NCBI GenBank assembly: GCA_937895695.1
Contig: CALBLM010000285.1
Span: 1 to 5,712 of the forward strand
From: an uncultured Megasphaera sp.
Lineage (GTDB): Bacteria > Bacillota > Negativicutes > Veillonellales > Megasphaeraceae
Reading direction: 5' to 3'
Length of the DNA: 5,712 bases
A program made the translations under genes and the position numbers. Positions within the stretch are counted from its first letter, which is position 1, and every line of letters starts with the position of its first letter. Below, piece after piece: positions 1 to 5,712 of this stretch. The notes below the pieces were generated by a model that worked only from the letters and a program-made list of their open reading frames with translations, was not told the origin of the DNA and made no database searches.

Positions 1-677
1 TTGTTCATTCCGCTACCAAGTTCATCGGCGGCCATGGCACAACATTGGGCGGCTTAATCGTTGAAAATGGCAAATTCGACTGGGCTGGTTCGGGCCGCTT
101 CAAAGAATTTGCATCTCCTGATGCATCCTACAACGGCGTAAACTTTGCAACTGATGTGCCAGGTGCCGGTTTTGTTACACGTATTCGTGCGAAAGCCCTT
201 CGTGATCTCGGTGCATGCATCAGCCCGTTTAACGCATGGCTGTTGATTCAAGGTCTCGAATCCTTATCTCTGCGCATTGAACGCCACGTATCCAATGCCC
301 AAAAAGTTGCTGCTTTCTTAGAAAATCATCCCAAAGTTTCAAAAGTTAATTATCCGTCCTTGCCATCTTCTCCATATTATGAACTGGCTAAAAAATATTT
401 CCCGAAAGGAACGGGTTCTATCTTCTCCTTTGAATTAAAAGATGGGTATGCAGCAGCTCGCAAATTTATCGACAGCTCCGATATTTTCTCTGACCTCGCC
501 AACGTAGGCGACTCCAAATCTCTGCTTGTACATCCTGCTTCCACAACACATCAGCAGCTTTCTGAAGAAGCACAGCGGGCATGCGGCATTACACCGGGTA
601 CAGTACGTATCTCTGTTGGCTTGGAAAATGTCGATGACCTCTTGGCTGATTTAGAAAACGCATTAAATCAAATTTAA
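1..677 (+). CDS. metY: O-acetylhomoserine sulfhydrylase (MetY), 3' part; 5' end beyond the left edge
   Basis: Partial gene read in the frame starting at base 3; about 224 C-terminal residues are visible and roughly 200 should lie outside the window, since family members are about 425-430 aa. It is a PLP-dependent Cys/Met-metabolism enzyme that converts O-acetylhomoserine plus sulfide to homocysteine and acetate in the cytoplasm. The first visible residues, VHSATKFIGGHGTT, are the family PLP-lysine motif; the Schiff-base Lys is encoded at 18-20. Further on, HPASTTHQQLSEEAQ and RISVGLEN are the C-terminal signature, whose Arg is expected to bind the substrate carboxylate. The TTG at 45 is internal, not a start, because the motif continues upstream of it. 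The metA gene follows after 36 nt in the same direction, which supports an O-acetylhomoserine pathway rather than cystathionine synthesis. Sister families (cystathionine gamma-synthase, MetZ) are less likely given the long MetY-style SATKFIGGHGTT segment and the partner gene. Confidence 0.93.
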   Translation, partial: VHSATKFIGGHGTTLGGLIVENGKFDWAGSGRFKEFASPDASYNGVNFATDVPGAGFVTRIRAKALRDLGACISPFNAWLLIQGLESLSLRIERHVSNAQKVAAFLENHPKVSKVNYPSLPSSPYYELAKKYFPKGTGSIFSFELKDGYAAARKFIDSSDIFSDLANVGDSKSLLVHPASTTHQQLSEEAQRACGITPGTVRISVGLENVDDLLADLENALNQI

Positions 678-713
678 TTATTTCTCTATATTACAAAAAG
701 GAAGACTGCAACT

Positions 714-1649
714 ATGCCAATAAAAATTATGGACGGATTATCCGCCAAAGAAAAACTTCATGAAGAAGGTATTTGTACGATTGATAAAGGACAGGCACTG
801 CATCAAGATATTCGTCCCTTACATATCCTTATTCTCAATCTGATGCCTTTGAAAAAACCGACAGAGTTGCAGCTTCTCCGCCTTTTAGGGGATTCTCCCC
901 TGCAGGTCGAAGTGGATTTCTGTCATACGACGACGCACGAAAGTACGCATACAGATCCATCGTATTTAGAAGATAATTATTATGTATTTGATGAAATCAA
1001 ACATAATTACTATGATGGACTGATTATCACGGGCGCGCCGGTAGAACAAATCCCCTTTGAAGACGTTGATTACTGGCCGGAAATGACTACCTATCTAGAT
1101 TGGGCTAATACCCATGCCTTTTCAACACTTTATTTTTGTTGGGGTGCTCAGGCAGCATTATATCATTATTATGGCATTACCAAACGATTGCTGCCTGCCA
1201 AGTTATTTGGTATTTTTGAATATCAGCTGACGCAGAGACATCATCCACTATTACGCGGATTTGATGACCGGTATTTTATTCCGCAATCCCGTCATACAGC
1301 CATTGATGATATTCAAGTATATAACACACGCCAATTAGAAATCTTATCACGGTCCGTTGAAAACGGCATCAACATCATCGGCACGCCAAATCATCGCCGG
1401 TTTTTTGTACTAGGTCATTTTGAATACGACAGACGAACACTTGAAACAGAATACCTGCGTGATAAAAACAAAGGGCTACCTATCGCGGTACCTAAACATT
1501 ATTACCCGAACGATAACGACACAAAGACGCCAGTCTTTACGTGGTGCAGTTATGCCCATCTGTTTTATCATAATTGGCTGAATATTGTGTATCAAGAAAC
1601 ACCCTATAATTTAGCAGATATCTCTCATTTATCTGCATGTGCTCATTAA
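714..1649 (+). CDS. metA: Homoserine O-acetyltransferase of the MetA family
   Basis: Complete 311-aa protein, the normal MetA length. It acylates the homoserine hydroxyl, the first committed step of methionine synthesis. The sequence begins MPIKIMDGLSAKE, typical of MetA. Catalytic Cys142 sits in YFCWGAQAALY, His235 and Glu237 in GHFEYD, and Lys47 and Arg249 match substrate-binding positions known from the E. coli enzyme. Residue 111 is Glu (ITGAPVEQIPFEDV). In characterised MetA proteins Glu here goes with acetyl-CoA and Gly with succinyl-CoA, so I infer acetyltransferase activity; UniProt uses metAA for such enzymes. The ATG at 714 is preceded by AAAAGGAAG (696-704) with 9 nt spacing. It lies 36 nt after metY with no terminator between, so the two are probably cotranscribed. 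The product O-acetylhomoserine is the substrate of MetY. No regulatory leader is visible because the operon's 5' end is outside the window. Confidence 0.96.
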   Translation: MPIKIMDGLSAKEKLHEEGICTIDKGQALHQDIRPLHILILNLMPLKKPTELQLLRLLGDSPLQVEVDFCHTTTHESTHTDPSYLEDNYYVFDEIKHNYYDGLIITGAPVEQIPFEDVDYWPEMTTYLDWANTHAFSTLYFCWGAQAALYHYYGITKRLLPAKLFGIFEYQLTQRHHPLLRGFDDRYFIPQSRHTAIDDIQVYNTRQLEILSRSVENGINIIGTPNHRRFFVLGHFEYDRRTLETEYLRDKNKGLPIAVPKHYYPNDNDTKTPVFTWCSYAHLFYHNWLNIVYQETPYNLADISHLSACAH

Positions 1650-1670
1650 GGTTTCGAAATATACAACATC

Positions 1671-1720
1671 AAAGCCCCCATCTATTGGACACATCCAATA
1701 GATGGGGGCTTTATATATAT
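1671..1720. terminator. Perfect 19-bp hairpin between convergent genes, probable bidirectional terminator
   Basis: The arms at 1671-1689 and 1694-1712 are exact reverse complements with a 4-nt CACA loop. The stem contains a CCCCC/GGGGG block and ends in AAA/TTT. On the + strand it is followed by TATATATAT and on the - strand by a moderately T-rich run, so neither tail is a classic U-tract. It starts 21 nt after the metA stop and ends 25 nt before the stop of the convergent signalling gene, so it can end both transcripts. Confidence 0.88.
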
Positions 1721-1737
1721 GAAATATATCGTACCAA

Positions 1738-3780
1738 TTATTCTAAATACATCATTTCATCAGCAACTAATCGCATTTCTTTTACATCATTTTTGATTTG
1801 AGAATGCACCTTGAGTTCTTCTTGTAGTTTATTTTGGATATCATACAAACATTCCAATAACAACGGATTAAAACTGCCGCATTCACCATGAAAAATCATC
1901 TTCATGGCTTTTTCATGGCTATAGGCCTCTTTATAAACGCGCTTACTCGTCAAGGCATCATATACGTCTGCCAAGGATACGACTTGAGATGATATGGGTA
2001 TTTCTTCTCCTTTGAGCCCATCTGGATATCCTCTGCCATCATATCGTTCATGATGCCATCGGCAGATTTCATAAGCAATACGCATCAACGGTTCTTCTTT
2101 GTACATTTGCAAGCTTTGAATCATTTGCGCCCCAATAATCGTATGTTTTTTCATTACTTCAAATTCTTCATCCGTCAACGGACCTGGCTTATTCAAAATT
2201 TCATTTCCAATCACTATTTTTCCAATATCATGCATAGCCGATGCCGTAACAATTAAGCTGCGTGTTTTTCGTGTAAGCGAATAAGCCTGTGTCTTTTCTA
2301 CCAGTTTATCCAGCAACATGCGCGTTAGAGCTGTAATATGCATGACATGACAGCCGCTTACGACATTACGAAATTCAATAACCTGGCTTAATGTATCAAT
2401 CATCATACGATTATTGCGTTCTCGTTCGTAAATTTGGGACTTGATAATTTTAATTAATCGCCGTTGCTTCGCATATAACATAATCATATTCGCTACGCGT
2501 CGCCGAATAATCAGCGTATCAAAAGGACGCCGTATATAATCTATCCCGCCTAAATGATAGGCTCGTCGTATATCCGGCAGTGTATTATCGTCTGAAATCA
2601 TCATGACCGGAATCGTTTTATACCAACGATGATCTTTCATATACGTCAACACTTCAAATCCATCTCGTTTAGGCATAATTAAGTCCAATAAAATAAGCGC
2701 AATCGTCGTACTGTACTGTTGAAGCAGCTGCAATACTTCTTCTCCATTTTTGGCCTCCAAAATCCGATATGTTTCGCCTAAATGTGCCTTTAATTCATTT
2801 CTGTTCGCTTTTGAATCATCTGCAATGACAATCAATGGTCGAATATCTTTTTTGTCCGAATACTGCCGTAAGACATCTTCTTTTTGCTCCAGTGGAACAT
2901 CTGTATCCAAATCTGCATCTTTGTGCAATTTCGCCTGATACATCAATTTATCGGCCTGCCGCAATGATTCTTCAATATGATTACCATGATAGATAACGCC
3001 ACCAACACTAATCGAAACATGTAAATGTTCATACTCTTTAAACCGAATGGCTCGTACTTTTCTTTTAATGTCATCTAACTTGTGTTCCAAATCTTGTTCC
3101 GCAATATACGGCATAATCAAAATAAATTCGTCACCGCCATAGCGAATCAGATAATCGTTCTTACGAATACATGATTTTATGGTCCGAACAAGCCATTTTA
3201 AGACCATATCCCCTACATCATGTCCATAAATATCATTATATAATTTAAAATCATCGATATCTATAACCGCTATGCCGCCAGACGGGCAGTCTTCTTTAAC
3301 CCGTTCTTCCAAATACCTGCGATTATATGCCCCTGTCAATGTATCCGTATATAATTCCTGATCATATTGCATAAGCCGTTGAATGAATCTGTGATGCGCA
3401 TGTTTGCCATTGAATAATGCGCCTCCCAAGGGATATACCAATTCCAATACATAGGGATTATGATCTATTTCGATATATTTTGCAATCACTTGAAAGATAT
3501 TGTCACCAACATATTCTAATTTTATGGTCTGTGATTTTGTTCGCAATGCTTTTTCTGCTACACATTCATGACACCGTTCATGTTTCTTCCATAATGTATA
3601 ACAATGGCATGGTGAAATATGTAAATCTTTGGATTCATTGATATGAACTGTACGAAACATATTTGGATCGATAATTCTTACTACAGGGAAAATAGTTTTC
3701 AGCTCCTGAAGTAATTGCCGCATTTCTTCAAAGGTCTTACTTATCGGTGTTACATATTGCTGTTCCCAATCAATTTTCAC
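1738..3780 (-). CDS. Cys-rich N-terminus - GGDEF - REC - HD-GYP cyclic di-GMP signalling protein
   Basis: 680-aa protein with no signal peptide or membrane segment visible, so probably cytoplasmic. Residues 1-140 form an unassigned putative sensor region with C58-H-C60-x9-C70-x2-C73. Residues about 145-290 are a GGDEF diguanylate cyclase: Asp174, Asn182 and Asp191 fit the metal and guanine positions of PleD, GGDEF is intact at 215-219, and the inhibitory I-site R206-K-N-D209 sits exactly five residues before it. Residues about 315-435 are a receiver domain with Asp321/Asp322, phosphoacceptor Asp366 in LLDLIMP, Ser396, and Arg418 where Lys is usual. Residues about 455-650 are an HD-GYP phosphodiesterase: His478, H517-D518-x2-K521, His546, H576-H577, GYP at 584-586 and Asp605. 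It should therefore both make c-di-GMP from GTP and hydrolyse it, with phosphorylation or the N-terminus deciding the balance; that control is inferred. The start is GTG with a strong ribosome binding site. No cognate kinase is in the window. Confidence 0.95.
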   Translation of the reverse strand: MKIDWEQQYVTPISKTFEEMRQLLQELKTIFPVVRIIDPNMFRTVHINESKDLHISPCHCYTLWKKHERCHECVAEKALRTKSQTIKLEYVGDNIFQVIAKYIEIDHNPYVLELVYPLGGALFNGKHAHHRFIQRLMQYDQELYTDTLTGAYNRRYLEERVKEDCPSGGIAVIDIDDFKLYNDIYGHDVGDMVLKWLVRTIKSCIRKNDYLIRYGGDEFILIMPYIAEQDLEHKLDDIKRKVRAIRFKEYEHLHVSISVGGVIYHGNHIEESLRQADKLMYQAKLHKDADLDTDVPLEQKEDVLRQYSDKKDIRPLIVIADDSKANRNELKAHLGETYRILEAKNGEEVLQLLQQYSTTIALILLDLIMPKRDGFEVLTYMKDHRWYKTIPVMMISDDNTLPDIRRAYHLGGIDYIRRPFDTLIIRRRVANMIMLYAKQRRLIKIIKSQIYERERNNRMMIDTLSQVIEFRNVVSGCHVMHITALTRMLLDKLVEKTQAYSLTRKTRSLIVTASAMHDIGKIVIGNEILNKPGPLTDEEFEVMKKHTIIGAQMIQSLQMYKEEPLMRIAYEICRWHHERYDGRGYPDGLKGEEIPISSQVVSLADVYDALTSKRVYKEAYSHEKAMKMIFHGECGSFNPLLLECLYDIQNKLQEELKVHSQIKNDVKEMRLVADEMMYLE

Positions 3781-3788
3781 AATTGTAT

Positions 3789-3798
3789 CCCTTCCCTT
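3789..3798 (-). promoter_or_regulatory. Ribosome binding site that fixes the GTG start of the GGDEF/HD-GYP gene
   Basis: On the - strand the bases read AAGGGAAGGG, 8 nt before the GTG at 3780-3778. No ATG in the same frame lies nearby upstream, and the predicted promoter leaves only about 20 nt of leader, so GTG is the most plausible start. Confidence 0.8.
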
Positions 3799-3807
3799 GC
3801 TATTCTA

Positions 3808-3836
3808 TTTATATATTTACATATGCATGATGTAAA
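3808..3836 (-). promoter_or_regulatory. Sigma70-type promoter of the GGDEF/HD-GYP gene
   Basis: On the - strand the -35 box is TTTACA (3836-3831), followed by a 17-bp spacer and the -10 box TATAAA (3813-3808); each box matches the consensus at 5 of 6 positions. Transcription would begin near 3801, giving a leader of about 20 nt that just includes the ribosome binding site. This leaves no room for a riboswitch in the leader. It sits between the upp terminator and the gene, so the gene is probably transcribed alone. Confidence 0.7.
3816..3836. repeat. Inverted repeat TTTACAT-N7-ATGTAAA over the promoter, possible operator
   Basis: Two perfect 7-bp arms (3816-3822 and 3830-3836) flank a 7-bp centre, atgcatg, that itself contains the palindrome ATGCAT. 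The repeat covers the whole -35 box and most of the spacer of the predicted promoter, so a dimeric protein bound here would probably block RNA polymerase. No regulator gene is present to name as a partner. The region is AT-rich, so chance is not excluded. Confidence 0.4.
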
Positions 3837-3900
3837 AACCATCGGGGTGGTTGTATCGTCTTTTCTTTATAATAACATGTTTCAATTTGCATACAGGCAC

Positions 3901-3941
3901 GAAAAAATCCCTGAAAGCACAAGTATATACTATCAGGGATT
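3901..3941 (-). terminator. Rho-independent terminator after upp
   Basis: On the - strand AATCCCTGA (3941-3933) pairs with its exact complement TCAGGGATT (3914-3906), giving a 9-bp stem with an 18-nt loop. The T's at the end of the stem continue into a run of six T's before a C. The loop also holds a short self-complementary AGTATATACT. It begins 9 nt after the upp TAG stop and closes the rpiB-upp transcript before the next leftward promoter. Confidence 0.85.
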
Positions 3942-3949
3942 CACGCTTC

Positions 3950-4573
3950 CTATTTTGTGCCAAAGATACGATCGCCGGCATCACCCAAGCCTGGTACAAT
4001 GTATCCATGTTCATTCAACGTATCATCCAATGCAGCTACATAAATTTTCACATCCGGATGATCTGTATTCACTTTTTTCACACCTTGTGGAGCAGCTACC
4101 AAACACATGAGTTTGATATGATGTATTCCCTTTTCTTTAAGCAACGAAATCGCCGCTGACGCACTGCCTCCTGTTGCCAACATAGGATCAACAATAATAA
4201 AATCTCTATTTTTTACATCAGGGAGTTTGCAATAGTATTCGACAGGTTTCAGTGTTTTCGGATCGCGATACAAGCCGATATGCCCTACTTTAGCTGTAGG
4301 CATCAGATCCAATAATCCCTGTACCATTCCCAATCCGGCACGCAATACTGGCACAATACCAATTTTTCTGCCGCTAATTTGCTTTCCCTTCATCGTCGCA
4401 ACAGGTGTCTCAACATCTATATCTTCCAGTGGCAAATCACGGGTAATTTCATATCCCATAAGCATCGTAATTTCTTCCAACAAATTACGAAAATCTTTGG
4501 AACCTGTTTCTTGTTTTCGCATCAGCGTCACTTTATGCTGAATCAGCGGATGGTCAATCACTTGTACCTGCAT
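3950..4573 (-). CDS. upp: Uracil phosphoribosyltransferase
   Basis: Complete 207-aa protein, close to the usual 208-209 aa. It converts uracil plus PRPP to UMP and diphosphate, the pyrimidine salvage step, in the cytoplasm. The type I PRTase loop VDPMLATGGSA is at residues 128-138. VPVLRAGLGM at about 74-83 and LYRDPKTLKP at 101-110 are family blocks. The C-terminal uracil-binding segment GYIVPGLGDAGDRIFGTK at 190-207 is intact. The ATG has an AAGGGAG element about 10 nt upstream, slightly far but usable. It lies 28 nt after rpiB with no terminator or clear promoter between, so it is probably cotranscribed with rpiB. Both enzymes draw on the ribose-5-phosphate/PRPP pool, which suits the pairing. 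The stop codon is TAG and is followed by a strong terminator. Confidence 0.97.
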   Translation of the reverse strand: MQVQVIDHPLIQHKVTLMRKQETGSKDFRNLLEEITMLMGYEITRDLPLEDIDVETPVATMKGKQISGRKIGIVPVLRAGLGMVQGLLDLMPTAKVGHIGLYRDPKTLKPVEYYCKLPDVKNRDFIIVDPMLATGGSASAAISLLKEKGIHHIKLMCLVAAPQGVKKVNTDHPDVKIYVAALDDTLNEHGYIVPGLGDAGDRIFGTK

Positions 4574-4601
4574 ATTGCAACTACTCCCTTGTATTAGATT
4601 T

Positions 4602-5039
4602 TTATTTATCCATTTCTGTAATCATGGCAACACGTTTCGCATGTCTGCCGCCATCAAATCCTGTATGTAAGAAAATGCGGACAATTTCACGTGCCAAGCC
4701 CGGCCCAATAACACGACCGCCCATCGTCAAAATATTGGCATCATTATGACGACGGCAGTATTCTGCTGAAAACATATCATGACAAAGAGCTGCTCGAATA
4801 CCATGTACTTTATTGGCGGCAATGCCAATGCCAATGCCGGTACCGCAAATCAAAATTCCCCGATCAAAAGTACCATCTGCTACGGCTTCGGCTACCTTTT
4901 TAGCAATTTCAGGATAGTCACAGCGTTCGCCTGTTAACGTTCCATAATCCGTAAATTCAATGCCTTGTTCTTTCAAGTATTCTTTAATATTTTCTTTTAA
5001 GTCAAAACCACCATGGTCTGCACCTAATACTAATTTCAT
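4602..5039 (-). CDS. rpiB: Ribose-5-phosphate isomerase B
   Basis: Complete 145-aa RpiB/LacAB-family protein interconverting ribose 5-phosphate and ribulose 5-phosphate in the pentose phosphate pathway. The N-terminal MKLVLGADHGGFDLKE is the classic family start. Cys65 in ILICGTGIGIGIAANK matches the catalytic Cys of E. coli RpiB, followed by the phosphate-binding glycine loop; His98 in CRRHNDANIL matches the ring-opening His. The single full-length domain and lack of lac or allose genes nearby favour RpiB over LacA/LacB or an allose-phosphate isomerase. The frame is open to an ATG at 5102, adding 21 residues, but I chose the ATG at 5039: it has GGGAGGAA at 5052-5045 with ideal spacing, family members begin there, and the longer start lies upstream of the predicted promoter's transcription start. 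Sua5 is upstream and upp downstream. Confidence 0.96.
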   Translation of the reverse strand: MKLVLGADHGGFDLKENIKEYLKEQGIEFTDYGTLTGERCDYPEIAKKVAEAVADGTFDRGILICGTGIGIGIAANKVHGIRAALCHDMFSAEYCRRHNDANILTMGGRVIGPGLAREIVRIFLHTGFDGGRHAKRVAMITEMDK

Positions 5040-5073
5040 ATTCGTTCCTCCCTCATGAACTTGTGCTATATGT

Positions 5074-5102
5074 ATTATACGACAAAACGGAAAGCATGCC
5101 AA
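5074..5102 (-). promoter_or_regulatory. Near-consensus sigma70 promoter for rpiB-upp
   Basis: On the - strand the -35 box is TTGGCA (5102-5097), 5 of 6 to consensus, with a 17-bp spacer and a perfect TATAAT -10 box (5079-5074). Transcription should start near 5067, giving a leader of about 27 nt with the GGGAGGAA ribosome binding site. It makes rpiB-upp expressible independently of the upstream Sua5 gene. Confidence 0.8.
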
Positions 5103-5116
5103 GACACACCTTCCGT
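5087..5116 (-). terminator. Weak hairpin after the Sua5 gene, possible terminator or attenuator
   Basis: On the - strand ACGGAA (5116-5111) pairs with TTCCGT (5092-5087) around an 18-nt gap and is followed by TTTGTCG. The stem is only 6 bp and the tail is short, so termination would be partial at best. The -35 box of the rpiB promoter falls inside its loop. Confidence 0.3.
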
Positions 5117-5133
5117 GATAGCGTACCGATTAA

Positions 5134-5712
5134 TTATAACAATATAACATTACCACCAGCGGCTTTTTTCATGCGATTCATGACGGCCATTCCCAGGCCT
5201 TCACCATCTACACCTTCTGCCAAAATGACATCTACCTTATCGTTATCAAATGACAAAAGCCCATTATACAGCTGTCTTGCCAAGGATTCTTTATCTTCAT
5301 GTCGTCCCCATACAAACATGTGATCCTGTGGAAAACGGTCTCCTACTTCCTTACTTACCAAAAATCCTACCGTTTTATGTTCCCGCTGGGCTTTATTATA
5401 TAATTCCTGCAACTTATCCGCTACTTCATCGACGGTACCAACGGCTACCGTCATGGGGGCTGCCGGTGCATAATGACGATATTTCATGCCTGGCGCCTTA
5501 GGCACTCCCTGCCCTGTAACCAGATTGGTATCCAGGCGAACATGCGGGACAACTTCTTTCAGCATGCCAATCGTAACACCGCCTGGCCGCAAAATCGTGA
5601 CCCGGTCTTCTCCTCTGCATTCAATAATCGTGGATTCTACGCCAATATGGCACGGACCGCCATCAATGACCATATCGACACGGCCATCCATATCATGCAT
5701 GACTTCTGCTGG
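5134..5712 (-). CDS. Threonylcarbamoyl-AMP synthase, Sua5/YwlC type, 3' part; 5' end beyond the right edge
   Basis: Partial gene; about 192 C-terminal residues are visible and roughly 150 should lie outside, since Sua5-type proteins are near 330-350 aa. The enzyme makes threonylcarbamoyl-AMP from threonine, bicarbonate and ATP, the first step of the t6A37 tRNA modification. The open frame continues to the edge as PAEVMHDMDGRVDMVIDGG, the end of the YrdC/TsaC catalytic domain; GVESTIIE and ILRPGGVT follow. The linker motif PGMKYRHYAP is encoded at about 5493-5464, and the remainder is the C-terminal Sua5 domain ending GLGMAVMNRMKKAAGGNVILL. The KYRHYAP linker plus Sua5 domain separate it from the short TsaC/YrdC form, so ywlC or tsaC2 would be reasonable names. 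It is 94 nt upstream of rpiB, as in the ywlC-rpiB-upp neighbourhood of many Bacillota, though an independent promoter sits between them. Confidence 0.93.
   Translation of the reverse strand, partial: PAEVMHDMDGRVDMVIDGGPCHIGVESTIIECRGEDRVTILRPGGVTIGMLKEVVPHVRLDTNLVTGQGVPKAPGMKYRHYAPAAPMTVAVGTVDEVADKLQELYNKAQREHKTVGFLVSKEVGDRFPQDHMFVWGRHEDKESLARQLYNGLLSFDNDKVDVILAEGVDGEGLGMAVMNRMKKAAGGNVILL

Noticed and set aside
45..47. TTG as a start codon for MetY
   Set aside because: The conserved PLP-lysine motif is encoded upstream in the same frame, so the gene simply enters from the left edge.
3837..3852. Second small hairpin (AACCA/TGGTT) upstream of the GGDEF gene
   Set aside because: Only a 5-bp stem with a 6-nt loop; on the - strand it is followed by a short T run, but this overlaps the -35 box and is too weak to call as a terminator.
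3781..3949. c-di-GMP or other riboswitch in the gap before the signalling gene
   Set aside because: The predicted leader is only about 20 nt, and the rest of the gap shows no multi-stem conserved structure, only the upp terminator and promoter elements.
3715..4159. Overlapping + strand open frames of 131 and 102 codons across the 3781-3949 gap
   Set aside because: They lie antisense to the signalling gene and upp, have no recognisable family or ribosome binding site, and cross a terminator and a promoter of the opposite strand.
5040..5102. 21-residue N-terminal extension of RpiB
   Set aside because: The extension has no family counterpart, starts inside the predicted promoter, and the internal ATG has a much better ribosome binding site.
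1..5712. Mobile elements, CRISPR arrays, toxin-antitoxin or defence genes
   Set aside because: No transposase or integrase, direct repeat array, or small paired genes are visible; every strand segment is explained by housekeeping or signalling genes.

Overview
The window reads as ordinary bacterial chromosome from a low- to mid-GC Bacillota (Firmicutes). The gene content and the Sua5-rpiB-upp order fit that phylum. A Negativicutes/Veillonellales source is possible, but that is a weak impression, not something I can show. There are no insertion sequences, phage genes, CRISPR arrays, tRNAs or rRNAs.

Left part (1-1649, + strand): the 3' end of metY (O-acetylhomoserine sulfhydrylase) is followed 36 nt later by a complete metA-type homoserine O-acyltransferase. 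The specificity residue in MetA is Glu111, which predicts acetyl-CoA use. The pair therefore makes a coherent direct-sulfhydrylation route: homoserine to O-acetylhomoserine (MetA), then to homocysteine with sulfide (MetY). A perfect 19-bp hairpin (1671-1712) closes the operon and probably also serves the convergent gene.

Middle part (1738-3780, - strand): one 680-residue cytoplasmic signalling protein with the order N-terminal Cys-rich region - GGDEF - receiver (REC) - HD-GYP. The cyclase residues, including the product-inhibition I-site, are intact. Nearly all HD-GYP metal ligands are present too, so one chain appears able both to make and to degrade cyclic di-GMP. It has a GTG start with a strong ribosome binding site. 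Its sigma70-type promoter (TTTACA-N17-TATAAA) overlaps a 21-bp inverted repeat that could be an operator. This gene is the most interesting item in the window.

Right part (3901-5712, - strand): a housekeeping cluster transcribed leftward. It holds the C-terminal part of a Sua5/YwlC threonylcarbamoyl-AMP synthase (runs off the right edge), rpiB (ribose-5-phosphate isomerase B) and upp (uracil phosphoribosyltransferase). A near-consensus promoter (TTGGCA-N17-TATAAT) lies just before rpiB, and a hairpin with a six-T tail terminates after upp. RpiB and Upp both feed phosphoribosyl metabolism, while Sua5 acts in tRNA t6A modification; this order is a common Bacillota arrangement.

No gene-free stretch exceeds 300 bases; the longest gap is 3781-3949. 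I do not see a wholly new multi-gene system. The candidate novelty is the single multidomain c-di-GMP protein and its putative sensor and operator.
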